Source: Petrolisthes cinctipes (Eukaryota; Arthropoda; Malacostraca; Decapoda; Porcellanidae). Taken from it: 64,000 nt of DNA. Positions 11,801 through 25,780 of this stretch are shown here, one piece after another. The notes under the pieces are model-generated. The model was not told where the DNA came from and did not search any database. It worked only from the letters and a program-made list of their open reading frames with translations. The stretch lies in contig JAWQEG010000003.1 in assembly GCA_033782935.1 (NCBI GenBank), positions 4,476,501 through 4,540,500 of the forward strand, given 5' to 3'. Numbering within the stretch: position 1 is the first letter of the stretch; each line of letters opens with the position of its first letter. The position numbers were made by a program, and so were the translations under genes.

Positions 11801-14800
11801 AGCATGTTTTTAGCCTATATTTTGAAAATATTCTAGCACTGTATAGATTGCTTCTGGGACCCCAAAATATTGAATTTTCGGGTGTTTTGAGCCTGAATTT
11901 GAGATATAAACGGGTACAGAAGATACATGCACATATTGACTTTGGGCATCTAAAATATTGATTTTTAGCATGTTTTGGGCCTGAATTTTGAAAATACTCT
12001 AACACGGAGTAGGAATGTACAGATCGCTTCTGGGACCCCAAAATATCGAATTTTCGGGTGTTTAGGGCCAGAATTTGAGATATAAACGGGTACAGAAGAT
12101 GCATGCACATATCGACTTTTGGGCACCTAAAAGATCGATTTTCAGTATGTTTTTGGCCTGTATTTTGAAAATACTCTAACACGGAGTAGGCATGTACAGA
12201 TACCTTCTGGGACCTCTAAATATCGAATTTTCGGGTGTTTTGGGACTGAATTTGGGATATCGATTTTTTGGCACCTAAAATATCGATTTTCAGCATGTTT
12301 TTAGCCTATATGTTGAAAATATTCTAGCACTGTGTAGGCATGTACAGATTGCTTCTGGGACCCCAAAATATTGGATTTTCGGGTGTTTTGAGCCTGAATT
12401 TGAGATATAAACGGGTACAGAAGATACATGCACATATTGACTTTGGGCATCTAAAATATCGATTTTCAGCATGTTTTGGGCCTGAATTTTGAAAATACTC
12501 TAACACAGAGTAGGCATGGACAGATCGCTTTTGGGACCCCAAAATATCGAATTTTCGGGTGTTTAGGGCCAGAATTTGAGATATAAACGGGTACAGAAGA
12601 TGCATGCACATATCGACTTTTGGGCACCTAAAAGATCGATTTTCAGTATGTTTTTGGCCTGTATTTTGAAAATACTCTAACACGGAGTAGGCATGTACAG
12701 ATACCTTCTGGGACCTCTAAATATCGAATTTTCGGGTGTTTTGGGACTGAATTTGATATATCGATTTTTTGGCACCTAAAATGTCGATTTTTAGCATGTT
12801 TTTAGCCTATATTTTGAAAATACTCTAACACTGAGTAGGCATGTACAGATTGCTTCTGGGACCCCAAAATATTGAATTTTCGGGTGTTTTGAGCCTGAAT
12901 TTGAGATATAAACGGGTACTGAAGATGCATGCACATATCGACTTTTGTGCACCTAAAAGATCGATTTTCAGTATGTTTTGAGCATGTATTTTGAAAATAC
13001 TATAACACGGAGTAGGCATGTACAGATCGCTTCTGGGACCCCTAAATATCGAATTTTCGGGTGTTTTGGGACTGAATTTGAGATATCGACTTTTTGGCAC
13101 CTAAAAGATCGATTTTTAGCATGTTTTTAGCCTATATTTTGAAAATATTCTAGCACTGTACAGATTGCTTCTGGGACCCCAAAATATTGAATTTTCGGGT
13201 GTTTTGAGCCTGAATTTGAGATATAAACGGGTACAGAAGATACATGCACATATTGACTTTGGGCACCAAAAATATCGATTTTCAGTATGTTTTGGGCCTG
13301 AATTTTGAAAATACTCTAACACGGAGTAGGCATGTACAGATCGCTTCTGGGACCCCAAAATATCGAATTTTCGGGTGTTTAGGGCCAGAATTTGAGATAT
13401 AAACGGGTACAGAAGATGCATGCACATATCGACTTTTGGGCACCTAAAAGATCGATTTTCAGTATGTTTTTGGCCTGTATTTTGAAAATACTCTAACACG
13501 GAGTAGGCATGTACAGATACCTTCTGGGACCTCTAAATATCGAATTTTCGGGTGTTTTGGGACTGAATTTGAGATATCGATTTTTTGGCACCTAAAATGT
13601 CGATTTTTAGCATGTTTTTAGCCTATATTTTGAAAACATTCTAGCACTGTGTAGGCATGTACAGATTGCTTTTGGGACCCCAAAATATTGAATTTTCGGG
13701 TGTTTTAAGCCTGAATTTGAGATATAAACGGGTACAGAAGATACATGCAAATATTGACTTTTGTGCACCTAAAAGATCGATTTTCAGTATGTTTTGAGCA
13801 TGTATTTTGAAAATACTCTAACACGGAGTAGGCATGTACAGATCGCTTCTGGGACCCCTAAATATCGAATTTTCGGGTGTTTTGGGGCTGAATTTGAGAT
13901 ATCGACTTTTTGGCACCTAAAAGATCGATTTTTAGCATGTTTTTAGCCTATATTTTGAAAATATTCTAGCACTGTACAGATTGCTTCTGGGACCCCAAAA
14001 TATTGAATTTTCGGGTGTTTTGAGCCTGAATTTGAGATATAAACGGGTACAGAAGATACATGCACATATTGACTTTGGGCATCTAAAATATTGATTTTTA
14101 GCATGTTTTGGGCCTGAATTTTGAAAATACTCTAACACGGAGTAGGAATGTACAGATCGCTTCTGGGACCCCAAAATATCGAATTTTCGGGTGTTTAGGG
14201 CCAGAATTTGAGATATAAACGGGTACAGAAGATGCATGCACATATCGACTTTTGGGCACCTAAAAGATCGATTTTCAGTATGTTTTTGGCCTGTATTTTG
14301 AAAATACTCTAACACGGAGTAGGCATGTACAGATACCTTCTGGGACCTCTAAATATCGAATTTTCGGGTGTTTTGGGACTGAATTTGGGATATCGATTTT
14401 TTGGCACCTAAAATATCGATTTTCAGCATGTTTTTAGCCTATATGTTGAAAATATTCTAGCACTGTGTAGGCATGTACAGATTGCTTCTGGGACCCCAAA
14501 ATATTGGATTTTCGGGTGTTTTGAGCCTGAATTTGAGATATAAACGGGTACAGAAGATACATGCACATATTGACTTTGGGCATCTAAAATATCGATTTTC
14601 AGCATGTTTTGGGCCTGAATTTTGAAAATACTCTAACACAGAGTAGGCATGGACTGATCGCTTTTGGGACCCCAAAATATCGAATTTTCGGGTGTTTAGG
14701 GCCAGAATTTGAGATATAAACGGGTACAGAAGATGCATGCACATATCGACTTTTGGGCACCTAAAAGATCGATTTTCAGTAAGTTTTTGGCCTGTATTTT

Positions 14801-15750
14801 GAAAATACTCTAACACGGAGTAGGCATGTACAGATACCTTCTGGGACCTCTAAATATCGAATTTTCGGGTGTTTTGGGACTGAATTTGATATATCGATTT
14901 TTTGGCACCTAAAATGTCGATTTTTAGCATGTTTTTAGCCTATATTTTGAAAATACTCTAACACTGAGTAGGCATGTACAGATTGCTTCTGGGACCCCAA
15001 AATATTGAATTTTCGGGTGTTTTGAGCCTGAATTTGAGATATAAACGGGTACTGAAGATGCATGCACATATCGACTTTTGTGCACCTAAAAGATCGATTT
15101 TCAGTATGTTTTGAGCATGTATTTTGAAAATACTATAACACGGAGTAGGCATGTACAGATCGCTTCTGGGACCCCTAAATATCGAATTTTCGGGTGTTTT
15201 GGGACTGAATTTGAGATATCGACTTTTTGGCACCTAAAAGATCGATTTTTAGCATGTTTTTAGCCTATATTTTGAAAATATTCTAGCACTGTACAGATTG
15301 CTTCTGGGACCCCAAAATATTGAATTTTCGGGTGTTTTGAACCTGAATTTGAGATATAAACGGGTACAGAAGATACATGCACATATTGACTTTGGGCACC
15401 AAAAATATCGATTTTCAGTATGTTTTGGGCCTGAATTTTGAAAATACTCTAACACGGAGTAGGCATGTACAGATCGCTTCTGGGACCCCAAAATATCAAA
15501 TTTTCGGGTGTTTAGGGCCAGAATTTGATATATAAACGGGTACAGAAGATGCATGCACATATCGACTTTTGGGCACCTAAAAGATCGATTTTCAGTATGT
15601 TTTTGGCCTGTATTTTGAAAATACTCTAACACGGAGTAGGCATGTACAGATACCTTCTGGGACCTCTAAATATCGAATTTTCGGGTGTTTTGGGACTGAA
15701 TTTGAGATATCGATTTTTTGGCACCTAAAATGTCGATTTTTAGCATGTTT
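8890..15750 (+). repeat. Three-copy block array with 2,133-bp period
   Basis: Three consecutive blocks match at offsets of 2,133 bp (two HORs plus about one C monomer). Private variants recur at this spacing: AGGAATGTACAG with its AATG at 9,881, 12,014 and 14,147; GAAAACATTCTAG near 9,366, 11,499 and 13,632; TGATATATCG near 10,620, 12,753 and 14,886; GCATGGAC near 10,380, 12,513 and 14,646. The outer edges are approximate because canonical HOR sequence flanks both ends. Confidence 0.87.
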
Positions 15751-18700
15751 TTAGCCTATATTTTGAAAATATTCTAGCACTGTGTAGGCATGTACAGATT
15801 GCTTCTGGGACCCCAAAATATTGAATTTTCGGGTGTTTTGAGCCTGAATTTGAGATATAAACGGGTACAGAAGATACATGCACATATTGACTTTGGGCAT
15901 CTAAAATATCGATTTTCAGCATGTTTTGGGCTAGTATTTTGAAAATACTCTAACACTGAATAGGCATGTACAGATTGCTTCTGGGACTCCAAAATATTGA
16001 ATTTTCGGGTGTTTTGAGCCTGAATTTGAGATATAAACGGGTACTGAAGATGCATGCACATATCGACTTTTGTGCACCTAAAAGATCGATTTTCAGTATG
16101 TTTTGAGCATGTATTTTGAAAATACTCTAACACGGAGTAGGCATGTACAGATCGCTTCTGGGACCCCTAAATATCAAATTTTCGGGTGTTTTGAGACTAT
16201 ATTTGAGATACCGACTTTTTGGCACCTAAAAGATCGATTTTTAGCATGTTTTTAGCCTATATTTTGAAAATATTCTAGCACTGTACAGATTGCTTCTGGG
16301 ACCCCAAAATATTGAATTTTCGGGTGTTTTCAGCCTGAATTTGAGATATAAACGGGTACAGAAGATACTTGCACATATTGACTTTGGGCACAAAAAATAT
16401 CGATTTTTAGCATGTTTTGGGCCTGAATTTTGAAATACTCTAACACGGAGTAGGCATGTACAGATCGCTTCTGGGACCCAAAAATATCGAATTTTCGGGT
16501 GTTTAGGGCCAGAATTTGAGATATAAACGGGTACAGAAGATGCATGCACATATCGACTTTTGGGCACCTAAAAGATCGATTTTCAGTATGTTTTTGGCCT
16601 GTATTTTGAAAATACTCTAACATGGAGTAAGCATGTACAGATACCTTCTGGGACCTCTAAATATCGAATTTTCGGGTGTTTTGGGACTGAATTTGAGATA
16701 TCGATTTTTTGGCACCTAAAATGTCGATTTTTAGCATGTTTTTAGCCTATATTTTGAAAATATTCTAGCACTGTGTAGGCATGTACAGATTGCTTCTGGG
16801 ACCCCAAAATATTGAATTTTCGGGTGTTTTGAGCCTGAATTTGAGATATAAACGGGTACAGAAGATACATGCACATATTGACTTTGGGCATCTAAAATAT
16901 CGATTTTCAGCATGTTTTGGGCCAGTATTTTGAAAATACTCTAACACTGAATAGGCATGTACAGATTGCTTCTGGGACCCCAAAATATTGAATTTTCGGG
17001 TGTTTTGAGCCTGAATTTGAGATATAAACGGGTACTGAAGATGCATGCACATATCGACTTTTGTGCACCTAAAAGATCGATTTTCAGTATGTTTTGAGCA
17101 TGTATTTTGAAAATACTCTAACACGGAGTAGGCATGTACAGATCGCTTCTGGGACCCCTAAATATCGAATTTTCGGGTGTTTTGGGACTGAATTTGAGAT
17201 ATCGACTTTTTGGCACCTAAAAGATCGATTTTTAGCATGTTTTTAGCCTATATTTTGAAAATATTCTAGCACTGTACAGATTGCTTCTGGGACCCCAAAA
17301 TATTGAATTTTCGGGTGTTTTGAGCCTGAATTTGAGATATAAACGGGTACAGAAGATACATGCACATATTGACTTTGGGCATTTAAAATATCGATTTTCA
17401 GCATGTTTTGGGCCTGAATTTTGAAAATACTCTAACACGGAGTAGGCATGTACAGATCGCTTCTGGGACCCTAAAATATCGAATTTTCGGGTGTTTAGGG
17501 CCAGAATTTGAGATATAAACGGGTACAGAATATGCATGCACATATCGACTTTTGGGCACCTAAAAGATCGATTTTCAGTATGTTTTTGGCCTGTATTTTG
17601 AAAATACTCTAACACGGAGTAGGCATGTACAGATACATCCTGGGACCTCTAAATATCGAATTTTCGGGTGTTTTGGGACTGAATTTGAGATATCGATTTT
17701 TTGGCACCTAAAATGTCGATTTTTAGCATGTTTTTAGCCTATATTTTGAAAATATTCTAGCACTGTGTAGGCATGTACAGATTGCTTCTGGGACCCCAAA
17801 ATATTGAATTTTCGGGTGTTTTGAGCCTGAATTTGAGATATAAACGGGTACAGAAGATACATGCACATATTGACTTTGGGCATCTAAAATATCGATTTTC
17901 AGCATGTTTTGGGCCTGTATTTTGAAAATACTCTAACACTGAATAGGCATGTACAGATTGCTTCTGGGACCCCAAAATATTGAATTTTCGGGTGTTTTGA
18001 GCCTGAATTTGAGATATAAACGGGTACTGAAGATGCATGCACATATCGACTTTTGTGCACCTAAAAGATCGATTTTCAGTATGTTTTGAGCATGTATTTT
18101 GAAAATACTCTAACACGGAGTAGGCATGTACAGATCACTTCTGGGACCCCTAAATATCGAATTTTCGGGTGTTTTGGGACTGAATTTGAGATATCGACTT
18201 TTTGGCACCTAAAAGATCGATTTTTAGCATGTTTTTAGCCTATATTTTGAAAATATTCTAGCACTGAGTAGGCATGTACAGATTGCTTCTGGGACCCCAA
18301 AATATTGAATTTTCGGGTGTTTTGAGACTGAATTTGAGATATAAACGGGTACAGAAGATACATGCACATATTGACTTTGGTCACCAAAAATTTCGATTTT
18401 CAGCATGTTCTGGGCCTGAATTTTGAAAATACTCTAACAGGGAGTAGGCATGTACAGATCGCTTCTGGGACCCCAAAATATCGAATTTTCGGGTGTTTAG
18501 GGCCAGAATTTGAGATATAAACGGGTACAGAAGATGCATGCACATATCGACTTTTGGGCACCTAAAAGATCGATTTTCAGTATGTTTTTGGCCTGTATTT
18601 TGAAAATACTCTAACACGGAGTAGGCATGTACAGATACCTTCTGGGACCTCTAAATATCGAATTTTCGGGTGTTTTGGGACTGAATTTGAGATATCGATT

Positions 18701-19754
18701 TTTTGGCACCTAAAATATCGATTTTCAGCATGTTTTGGGCCTGTATTTTGAAAATATTCTAGCACTGTGTAGGCATGTACAGATTGCTTCTGGGACCCCA
18801 AAATATTGAATTTTCGGGTGTTTTGAGCCTGAATTTGAGATATAAACGGGTACAGAAGATATTGACTTTGGGCATCTAAAATATCGATTTTCAGCATGTT
18901 TTGGGCCTGTATTTTGAAAATACTCTAACACTGATGTACAGATTGCTTCTGGGACCCCAAAATATTGAATTTTCGGGTGTTTTGAGCCTGAATTTGAGAT
19001 ATAAACGGGTACAGAAGATGCATGCACATATCGACTTTTGGGCACCTAAAAGATCGATTTTCAGTATGTTTTTGGCCTGTATTTTGAAAATACTCTAACA
19101 CGGAGTAGGCATGTACAGATACCTTCTGGGACCTCTAAATATCGAATTTTCGGGTGTTTTGGGACTGAATTTGAGATATCGATTTTTTGGCACCTAAAAT
19201 GTCGATTTTTAGCATGTTTTTAGCCTATATTTTGAAAATATTCTAGCACTGTGTAGGCATGTACAGATTGCTTCTGGGACCCCAAAATATTGAATTTTAG
19301 GGTGTTTTGAGCCTGAATTTGAGATATAAACGGGTACAGAAGATACATGCACATATTGACTTTGGGCATCTAAAATATCGATTTTCAGCATGTTTTGGGC
19401 CAGTATTTTGAAAATACTCTAACACTGAATAGGCATGTACAGATTGCTTCTGGGACCCCAAAATATTGAATTTTCGGGTGTTTTGAGCCTGAATTTGAGA
19501 TATAAACGGGTATTGAAGATGCATGCACATATCGACTTTTGTGCACCTAAAAGATCGATTTTCAGTATGTTTTGAGCATGTATTTTGAAAATACTCTAAC
19601 ACGGAGTAGGCATGTACAGATCGCTTCTGGGACCCCTAAATATCGAATTTTCGGGTGTTTTGAGACTGAATTTGAGATATCGACTTTTTGGCACCTAAAA
19701 GATCGATTTTTAGCATGTTTTTAGCCTATATTTTGAAAATATTCTAGCACTGTA
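14478..19754 (+). repeat. Copy 1 of a 5,277-bp block
   Basis: This block is repeated downstream at an offset of 5,277 bp. Diagnostic variants include CAGTAAGTTTTTGG (AAG at 14,781 and 20,058), GCATGGACTGATCG, ATATTGGATTTT, a one-base-short TTTTGAAATACTC near 16,433, and GATACATCCTGGG near 17,631. The left edge is set where the copies stop agreeing in the GCACTGT(GTAGGCATGT)ACAG block. Confidence 0.85.
18800..18953 (+). repeat. First 159-bp A2 variant with two small deletions
   Basis: This A2 monomer lacks ten bases (GAAGATATTGAC instead of GAAGATACATGCACATATTG...) and seven bases (CACTGATGTACAG instead of CACTGAGTAGGCATGTACAG). The total, 17 bp, turns the 992-bp HOR into a 975-bp one. The same double-deleted form occurs near 25,130, 27,292, 29,769, 33,238, 35,217, 37,183, 39,328, 39,811, 41,287, 44,256 and 45,231. 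Near 1,389 and 5,673 only the ten-base deletion is present. Confidence 0.82.
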
Positions 19755-22700
19755 CAGATTGCTTCTGGGACCCCAAAATATTGGATTTTCGGGTGTTTTG
19801 AGCCTGAATTTGAGATATAAACGGGTACAGAAGATACATGCACATATTGACTTTGGGCATCTAAAATATCGATTTTCAGCATGTTTTGGGCCTGAATTTT
19901 GAAAATACTCTAACACAGAGTAGGCATGGACTGATCGCTTTTGGGACCCCAAAATATCGAATTTTCGGGTGTTTAGGGCCAGAATTTGAGATATAAACGG
20001 GTACAGAAGATGCATGCACATATCGACTTTTGGGCACCTAAAAGATCGATTTTCAGTAAGTTTTTGGCCTGTATTTTGAAAATACTCTAACACGGAGTAG
20101 GCATGTACAGATACCTTCTGGGACCTCTAAATATCGAATTTTCGGGTGTTTTGGGACTGAATTTGAGATATCGATTTTTTGGCACCTAAAATGTCGATTT
20201 TTAGCATGTTTTTAGCCTATATTTTGAAAATACTCTAACACTGAGTAGGCATGTACAGATTGCTTCTGGGACCCCAAAATATTGAATTTTCGGGTGTTTT
20301 GAGCCTGAATTTGAGATATAAACGGGTACTGAAGATGCATGCACATATCGACTTTTGTGCACCTAAAAGATCGATTTTCAGTATGTTTTGAGCATGTATT
20401 TTGAAAATACTATAACACGGAGTAGGCATGTACAGATCGCTTCTGGGACCCCTAAATATCGAATTTTCGGGTGTTTTGGGACTGAATTTGAGATATCGAC
20501 TTTTTGGCACCTAAAAGATCGATTTTTAGCATGTTTTTAGCCTATATTTTGAAAATATTCTAGCACTGTACAGATTGCTTCTGGGACCCCAAAATATTGA
20601 ATTTTCGGGTGTTTTGAACCTGAATTTGAGATATAAACGGGTACAGAAGATACATGCACATATTGACTTTGGGCACCAAAAATATCGATTTTCAGTATGT
20701 TTTGGGCCTGAATTTTGAAAATACTCTAACACGGAGTAGGCATGTACAGATCGCTTCTGGGACCCCAAAATATCAAATTTTCGGGTGTTTAGGGCCAGAA
20801 TTTGAGATATAAACGGGTACAGAAGATGCATGCACATATCGACTTTTGGGCACCTAAAAGATCGATTTTCAGTATGTTTTTGGCCTGTATTTTGAAAATA
20901 CTCTAACACGGAGTAGGCATGTACAGATACCTTCTGGGACCTCTAAATATCGAATTTTCGGGTGTTTTGGGACTGAATTTGAGATATCGATTTTTTGGCA
21001 CCTAAAATGTCGATTTTTAGCATGTTTTTAGCCTATATTTTGAAAATATTCTAGCACTGTGTAGGCATGTACAGATTGCTTCTGGGACCCCAAAATATTG
21101 AATTTTCGGGTGTTTTGAGCCTGAATTTGAGATATAAACGGGTACAGAAGATACATGCACATATTGACTTTGGGCATCTAAAATATCGATTTTCAGCATG
21201 TTTTGGGCTAGTATTTTGAAAATACTCTAACACTGAATAGGCATGTACAGATTGCTTCTGGGACTCCAAAATATTGAATTTTCGGGTGTTTTGAGCCTGA
21301 ATTTGAGATATAAACGGGTACTGAAGATGCATGCACATATCGACTTTTGTGCACCTAAAAGATCGATTTTCAGTATGTTTTGAGCATGTATTTTGAAAAT
21401 ACTCTAACACGGAGTAGGCATGTACAGATCGCTTCTGGGACCCCTAAATATCAAATTTTCGGGTGTTTTGAGACTATATTTGAGATACCGACTTTTTGGC
21501 ACCTAAAAGATCGATTTTTAGCATGTTTTTAGCCTATATTTTGAAAATATTCTAGCACTGTACAGATTGCTTCTGGGACCCCAAAATATTGAATTTTCGG
21601 GTGTTTTCAGCCTGAATTTGAGATATAAACGGGTACAGAAGATACTTGCACATATTGACTTTGGGCACAAAAAATATCGATTTTTAGCATGTTTTGGGCC
21701 TGAATTTTGAAATACTCTAACACGGAGTAGGCATGTACAGATCGCTTCTGGGACCCAAAAATATCGAATTTTCGGGTGTTTAGGGCCAGAATTTGAGATA
21801 TAAACGGGTACAGAAGATGCATGCACATATCGACTTTTGGGCACCTAAAAGATCGATTTTCAGTATGTTTTTGGCCTGTATTTTGAAAATACTCTAACAT
21901 GGAGTAAGCATGTACAGATACCTTCTGGGACCTCTAAATATCGAATTTTCGGGTGTTTTGGGACTGAATTTGAGATATCGATTTTTTGGCACCTAAAATG
22001 TCGATTTTTAGCATGTTTTTAGCCTATATTTTGAAAATATTCTAGCACTGTGTAGGCATGTACAGATTGCTTCTGGGACCCCAAAATATTGAATTTTCGG
22101 GTGTTTTGAGCCTGAATTTGAGATATAAACGGGTACAGAAGATACATGCACATATTGACTTTGGGCATCTAAAATATCGATTTTCAGCATGTTTTGGGCC
22201 AGTATTTTGAAAATACTCTAACACTGAATAGGCATGTACAGATTGCTTCTGGGACCCCAAAATATTGAATTTTCGGGTGTTTTGAGCCTGAATTTGAGAT
22301 ATAAACGGGTACTGAAGATGCATGCACATATCGACTTTTGTGCACCTAAAAGATCGATTTTCAGTATGTTTTGAGCATGTATTTTGAAAATACTCTAACA
22401 CGGAGTAGGCATGTACAGATCGCTTCTGGGACCCCTAAATATCGAATTTTCGGGTGTTTTGGGACTGAATTTGAGATATCGACTTTTTGGCACCTAAAAG
22501 ATCGATTTTTAGCATGTTTTTAGCCTATATTTTGAAAATATTCTAGCACTGTACAGATTGCTTCTGGGACCCCAAAATATTGAATTTTCGGGTGTTTTGA
22601 GCCTGAATTTGAGATATAAACGGGTACAGAAGATACATGCACATATTGACTTTGGGCATTTAAAATATCGATTTTCAGCATGTTTTGGGCCTGAATTTTG

Positions 22701-25700
22701 AAAATACTCTAACACGGAGTAGGCATGTACAGATCGCTTCTGGGACCCTAAAATATCGAATTTTCGGGTGTTTAGGGCCAGAATTTGAGATATAAACGGG
22801 TACAGAATATGCATGCACATATCGACTTTTGGGCACCTAAAAGATCGATTTTCAGTATGTTTTTGGCCTGTATTTTGAAAATACTCTAACACGGAGTAGG
22901 CATGTACAGATACATCCTGGGACCTCTAAATATCGAATTTTCGGGTGTTTTGGGACTGAATTTGAGATATCGATTTTTTGGCACCTAAAATGTCGATTTT
23001 TAGCATGTTTTTAGCCTATATTTTGAAAATATTCTAGCACTGTGTAGGCATGTACAGATTGCTTCTGGGACCCCAAAATATTGAATTTTCGGGTGTTTTG
23101 AGCCTGAATTTGAGATATAAACGGGTACAGAAGATACATGCACATATTGACTTTGGGCATCTAAAATATCGATTTTCAGCATGTTTTGGGCCAGTATTTT
23201 GAAAATACTCTAACACTGAATAGGCATGTACAGATTGCTTCTGGGACCCCAAAATATTGAATTTTCGGGTGTTTTGAGCCTGAATTTGAGATATAAACGG
23301 GTACTGAAGATGCATGCACATATCGACTTTTGTGCACCTAAAAGATCGATTTTCAGTATGTTTTGAGCATGTATTTTGAAAATACTCTAACACGGAGTAG
23401 GCATGTACAGATCGCTTCTGGGACCCCTAAATATCGAATTTTCGGGTGTTTTGGGACTGAATTTGAGATATCGACTTTTTGGCACCTAAAAGATCGATTT
23501 TTAGCATGTTTTTAGCCTATATTTTGAAAATATTCTAGCACTGTACAGATTGCTTCTGGGACCCCAAAATATTGAATTTTCGGGTGTTTTGAGCCTGAAT
23601 TTGAGATATAAACGGGTACAGAAGATACATGCACATATTGACTTTGGGCATTTAAAATATCGATTTTCAGCATGTTTTGGGCCTGAATTTTGAAAATACT
23701 CTAACACGGAGTAGGCATGTACAGATCGCTTCTGGGACCCTAAAATATCGAATTTTCGGGTGTTTAGGGCCAGAATTTGAGATATAAACGGGTACAGAAT
23801 ATGCATGCACATATCGACTTTTGGGCACCTAAAAGATCGATTTTCAGTATGTTTTTGGCCTGTATTTTGAAAATACTCTAACACGGAGTAGGCATGTACA
23901 GATACATCCTGGGACCTCTAAATATCGAATTTTCGGGTGTTTTGGGACTGAATTTGAGATATCGATTTTTTGGCACCTAAAATGTCGATTTTTAGCATGT
24001 TTTTAGCCTATATTTTGAAAATATTCTAGCACTGTGTAGGCATGTACAGATTGCTTCTGGGACCCCAAAATATTGAATTTTCGGGTGTTTTGAGCCTGAA
24101 TTTGAGATATAAACGGGTACAGAAGATACATGCACATATTGACTTTGGGCATCTAAAATATCGATTTTCAGCATGTTTTGGGCCTGTATTTTGAAAATAC
24201 TCTAACACTGAATAGGCATGTACAGATTGCTTCTGGGACCCCAAAATATTGAATTTTCGGGTGTTTTGAGCCTGAATTTGAGATATAAACGGGTACTGAA
24301 GATGCATGCACATATCGACTTTTGTGCACCTAAAAGATCGATTTTCAGTATGTTTTGAGCATGTATTTTGAAAATACTCTAACACGGAGTAGGCATGTAC
24401 AGATCACTTCTGGGACCCCTAAATATCGAATTTTCGGGTGTTTTGGGACTGAATTTGAGATATCGACTTTTTGGCACCTAAAAGATCGATTTTTAGCATG
24501 TTTTTAGCCTATATTTTGAAAATATTCTAGCACTGAGTAGGCATGTACAGATTGCTTCTGGGACCCCAAAATATTGAATTTTCGGGTGTTTTGAGACTGA
24601 ATTTGAGATATAAACGGGTACAGAAGATACATGCACATATTGACTTTGGTCACCAAAAATTTCGATTTTCAGCATGTTCTGGGCCTGAATTTTGAAAATA
24701 CTCTAACAGGGAGTAGGCATGTACAGATCGCTTCTGGGACCCCAAAATATCGAATTTTCGGGTGTTTAGGGCCAGAATTTGAGATATAAACGGGTACAGA
24801 AGATGCATGCACATATCGACTTTTGGGCACCTAAAAGATCGATTTTCAGTATGTTTTTGGCCTGTATTTTGAAAATACTCTAACACGGAGTAGGCATGTA
24901 CAGATACCTTCTGGGACCTCTAAATATCGAATTTTCGGGTGTTTTGGGACTGAATTTGAGATATCGATTTTTTGGCACCTAAAATATCGATTTTCAGCAT
25001 GTTTTGGGCCTGTATTTTGAAAATATTCTAGCACTGTGTAGGCATGTACAGATTGCTTCTGGGACCCCAAAATATTGAATTTTCGGGTGTTTTGAGCCTG
25101 AATTTGAGATATAAACGGGTACAGAAGATATTGACTTTGGGCATCTAAAATATCGATTTTCAGCATGTTTTGGGCCTGTATTTTGAAAATACTCTAACAC
25201 TGATGTACAGATTGCTTCTGGGACCCCAAAATATTGAATTTTCGGGTGTTTTGAGCCTGAATTTGAGATATAAACGGGTACAGAAGATGCATGCACATAT
25301 CGACTTTTGGGCACCTAAAAGATCGATTTTCAGTATGTTTTTGGCCTGTATTTTGAAAATACTCTAACACGGAGTAGGCATGTACAGATACCTTCTGGGA
25401 CCTCTAAATATCGAATTTTCGGGTGTTTTGGGACTGAATTTGAGATATCGATTTTTTGGCACCTAAAATGTCGATTTTTAGCATGTTTTTAGCCTATATT
25501 TTGAAAATATTCTAGCACTGTGTAGGCATGTACAGATTGCTTCTGGGACCCCAAAATATTGAATTTTAGGGTGTTTTGAGCCTGAATTTGAGATATAAAC
25601 GGGTACAGAAGATACATGCACATATTGACTTTGGGCATCTAAAATATCGATTTTCAGCATGTTTTGGGCCAGTATTTTGAAAATACTCTAACACTGAATA

Positions 25701-25780
25701 GGCATGTACAGATTGCTTCTGGGACCCCAAAATATTGAATTTTCGGGTGTTTTGAGCCTGAATTTGAGATATAAACGGGT
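19755..25780 (+). repeat. Copy 2 of the 5,277-bp block, enlarged by one 992-bp HOR
   Basis: Offset from copy 1 is 5,277 bp up to about 23,400 and 6,269 bp (5,277 + 992) afterwards. The step comes from an extra HOR: the variants CAGAATATGCATGC and GATACATCCTGGG occur once in copy 1 (near 17,527 and 17,631) and twice here (near 22,804/22,908 and 23,796/23,900). Agreement ends near 25,780, where GGGTATTGAAG in copy 1 is replaced by GGGTACAGAAGATACTTGC. Confidence 0.83.
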
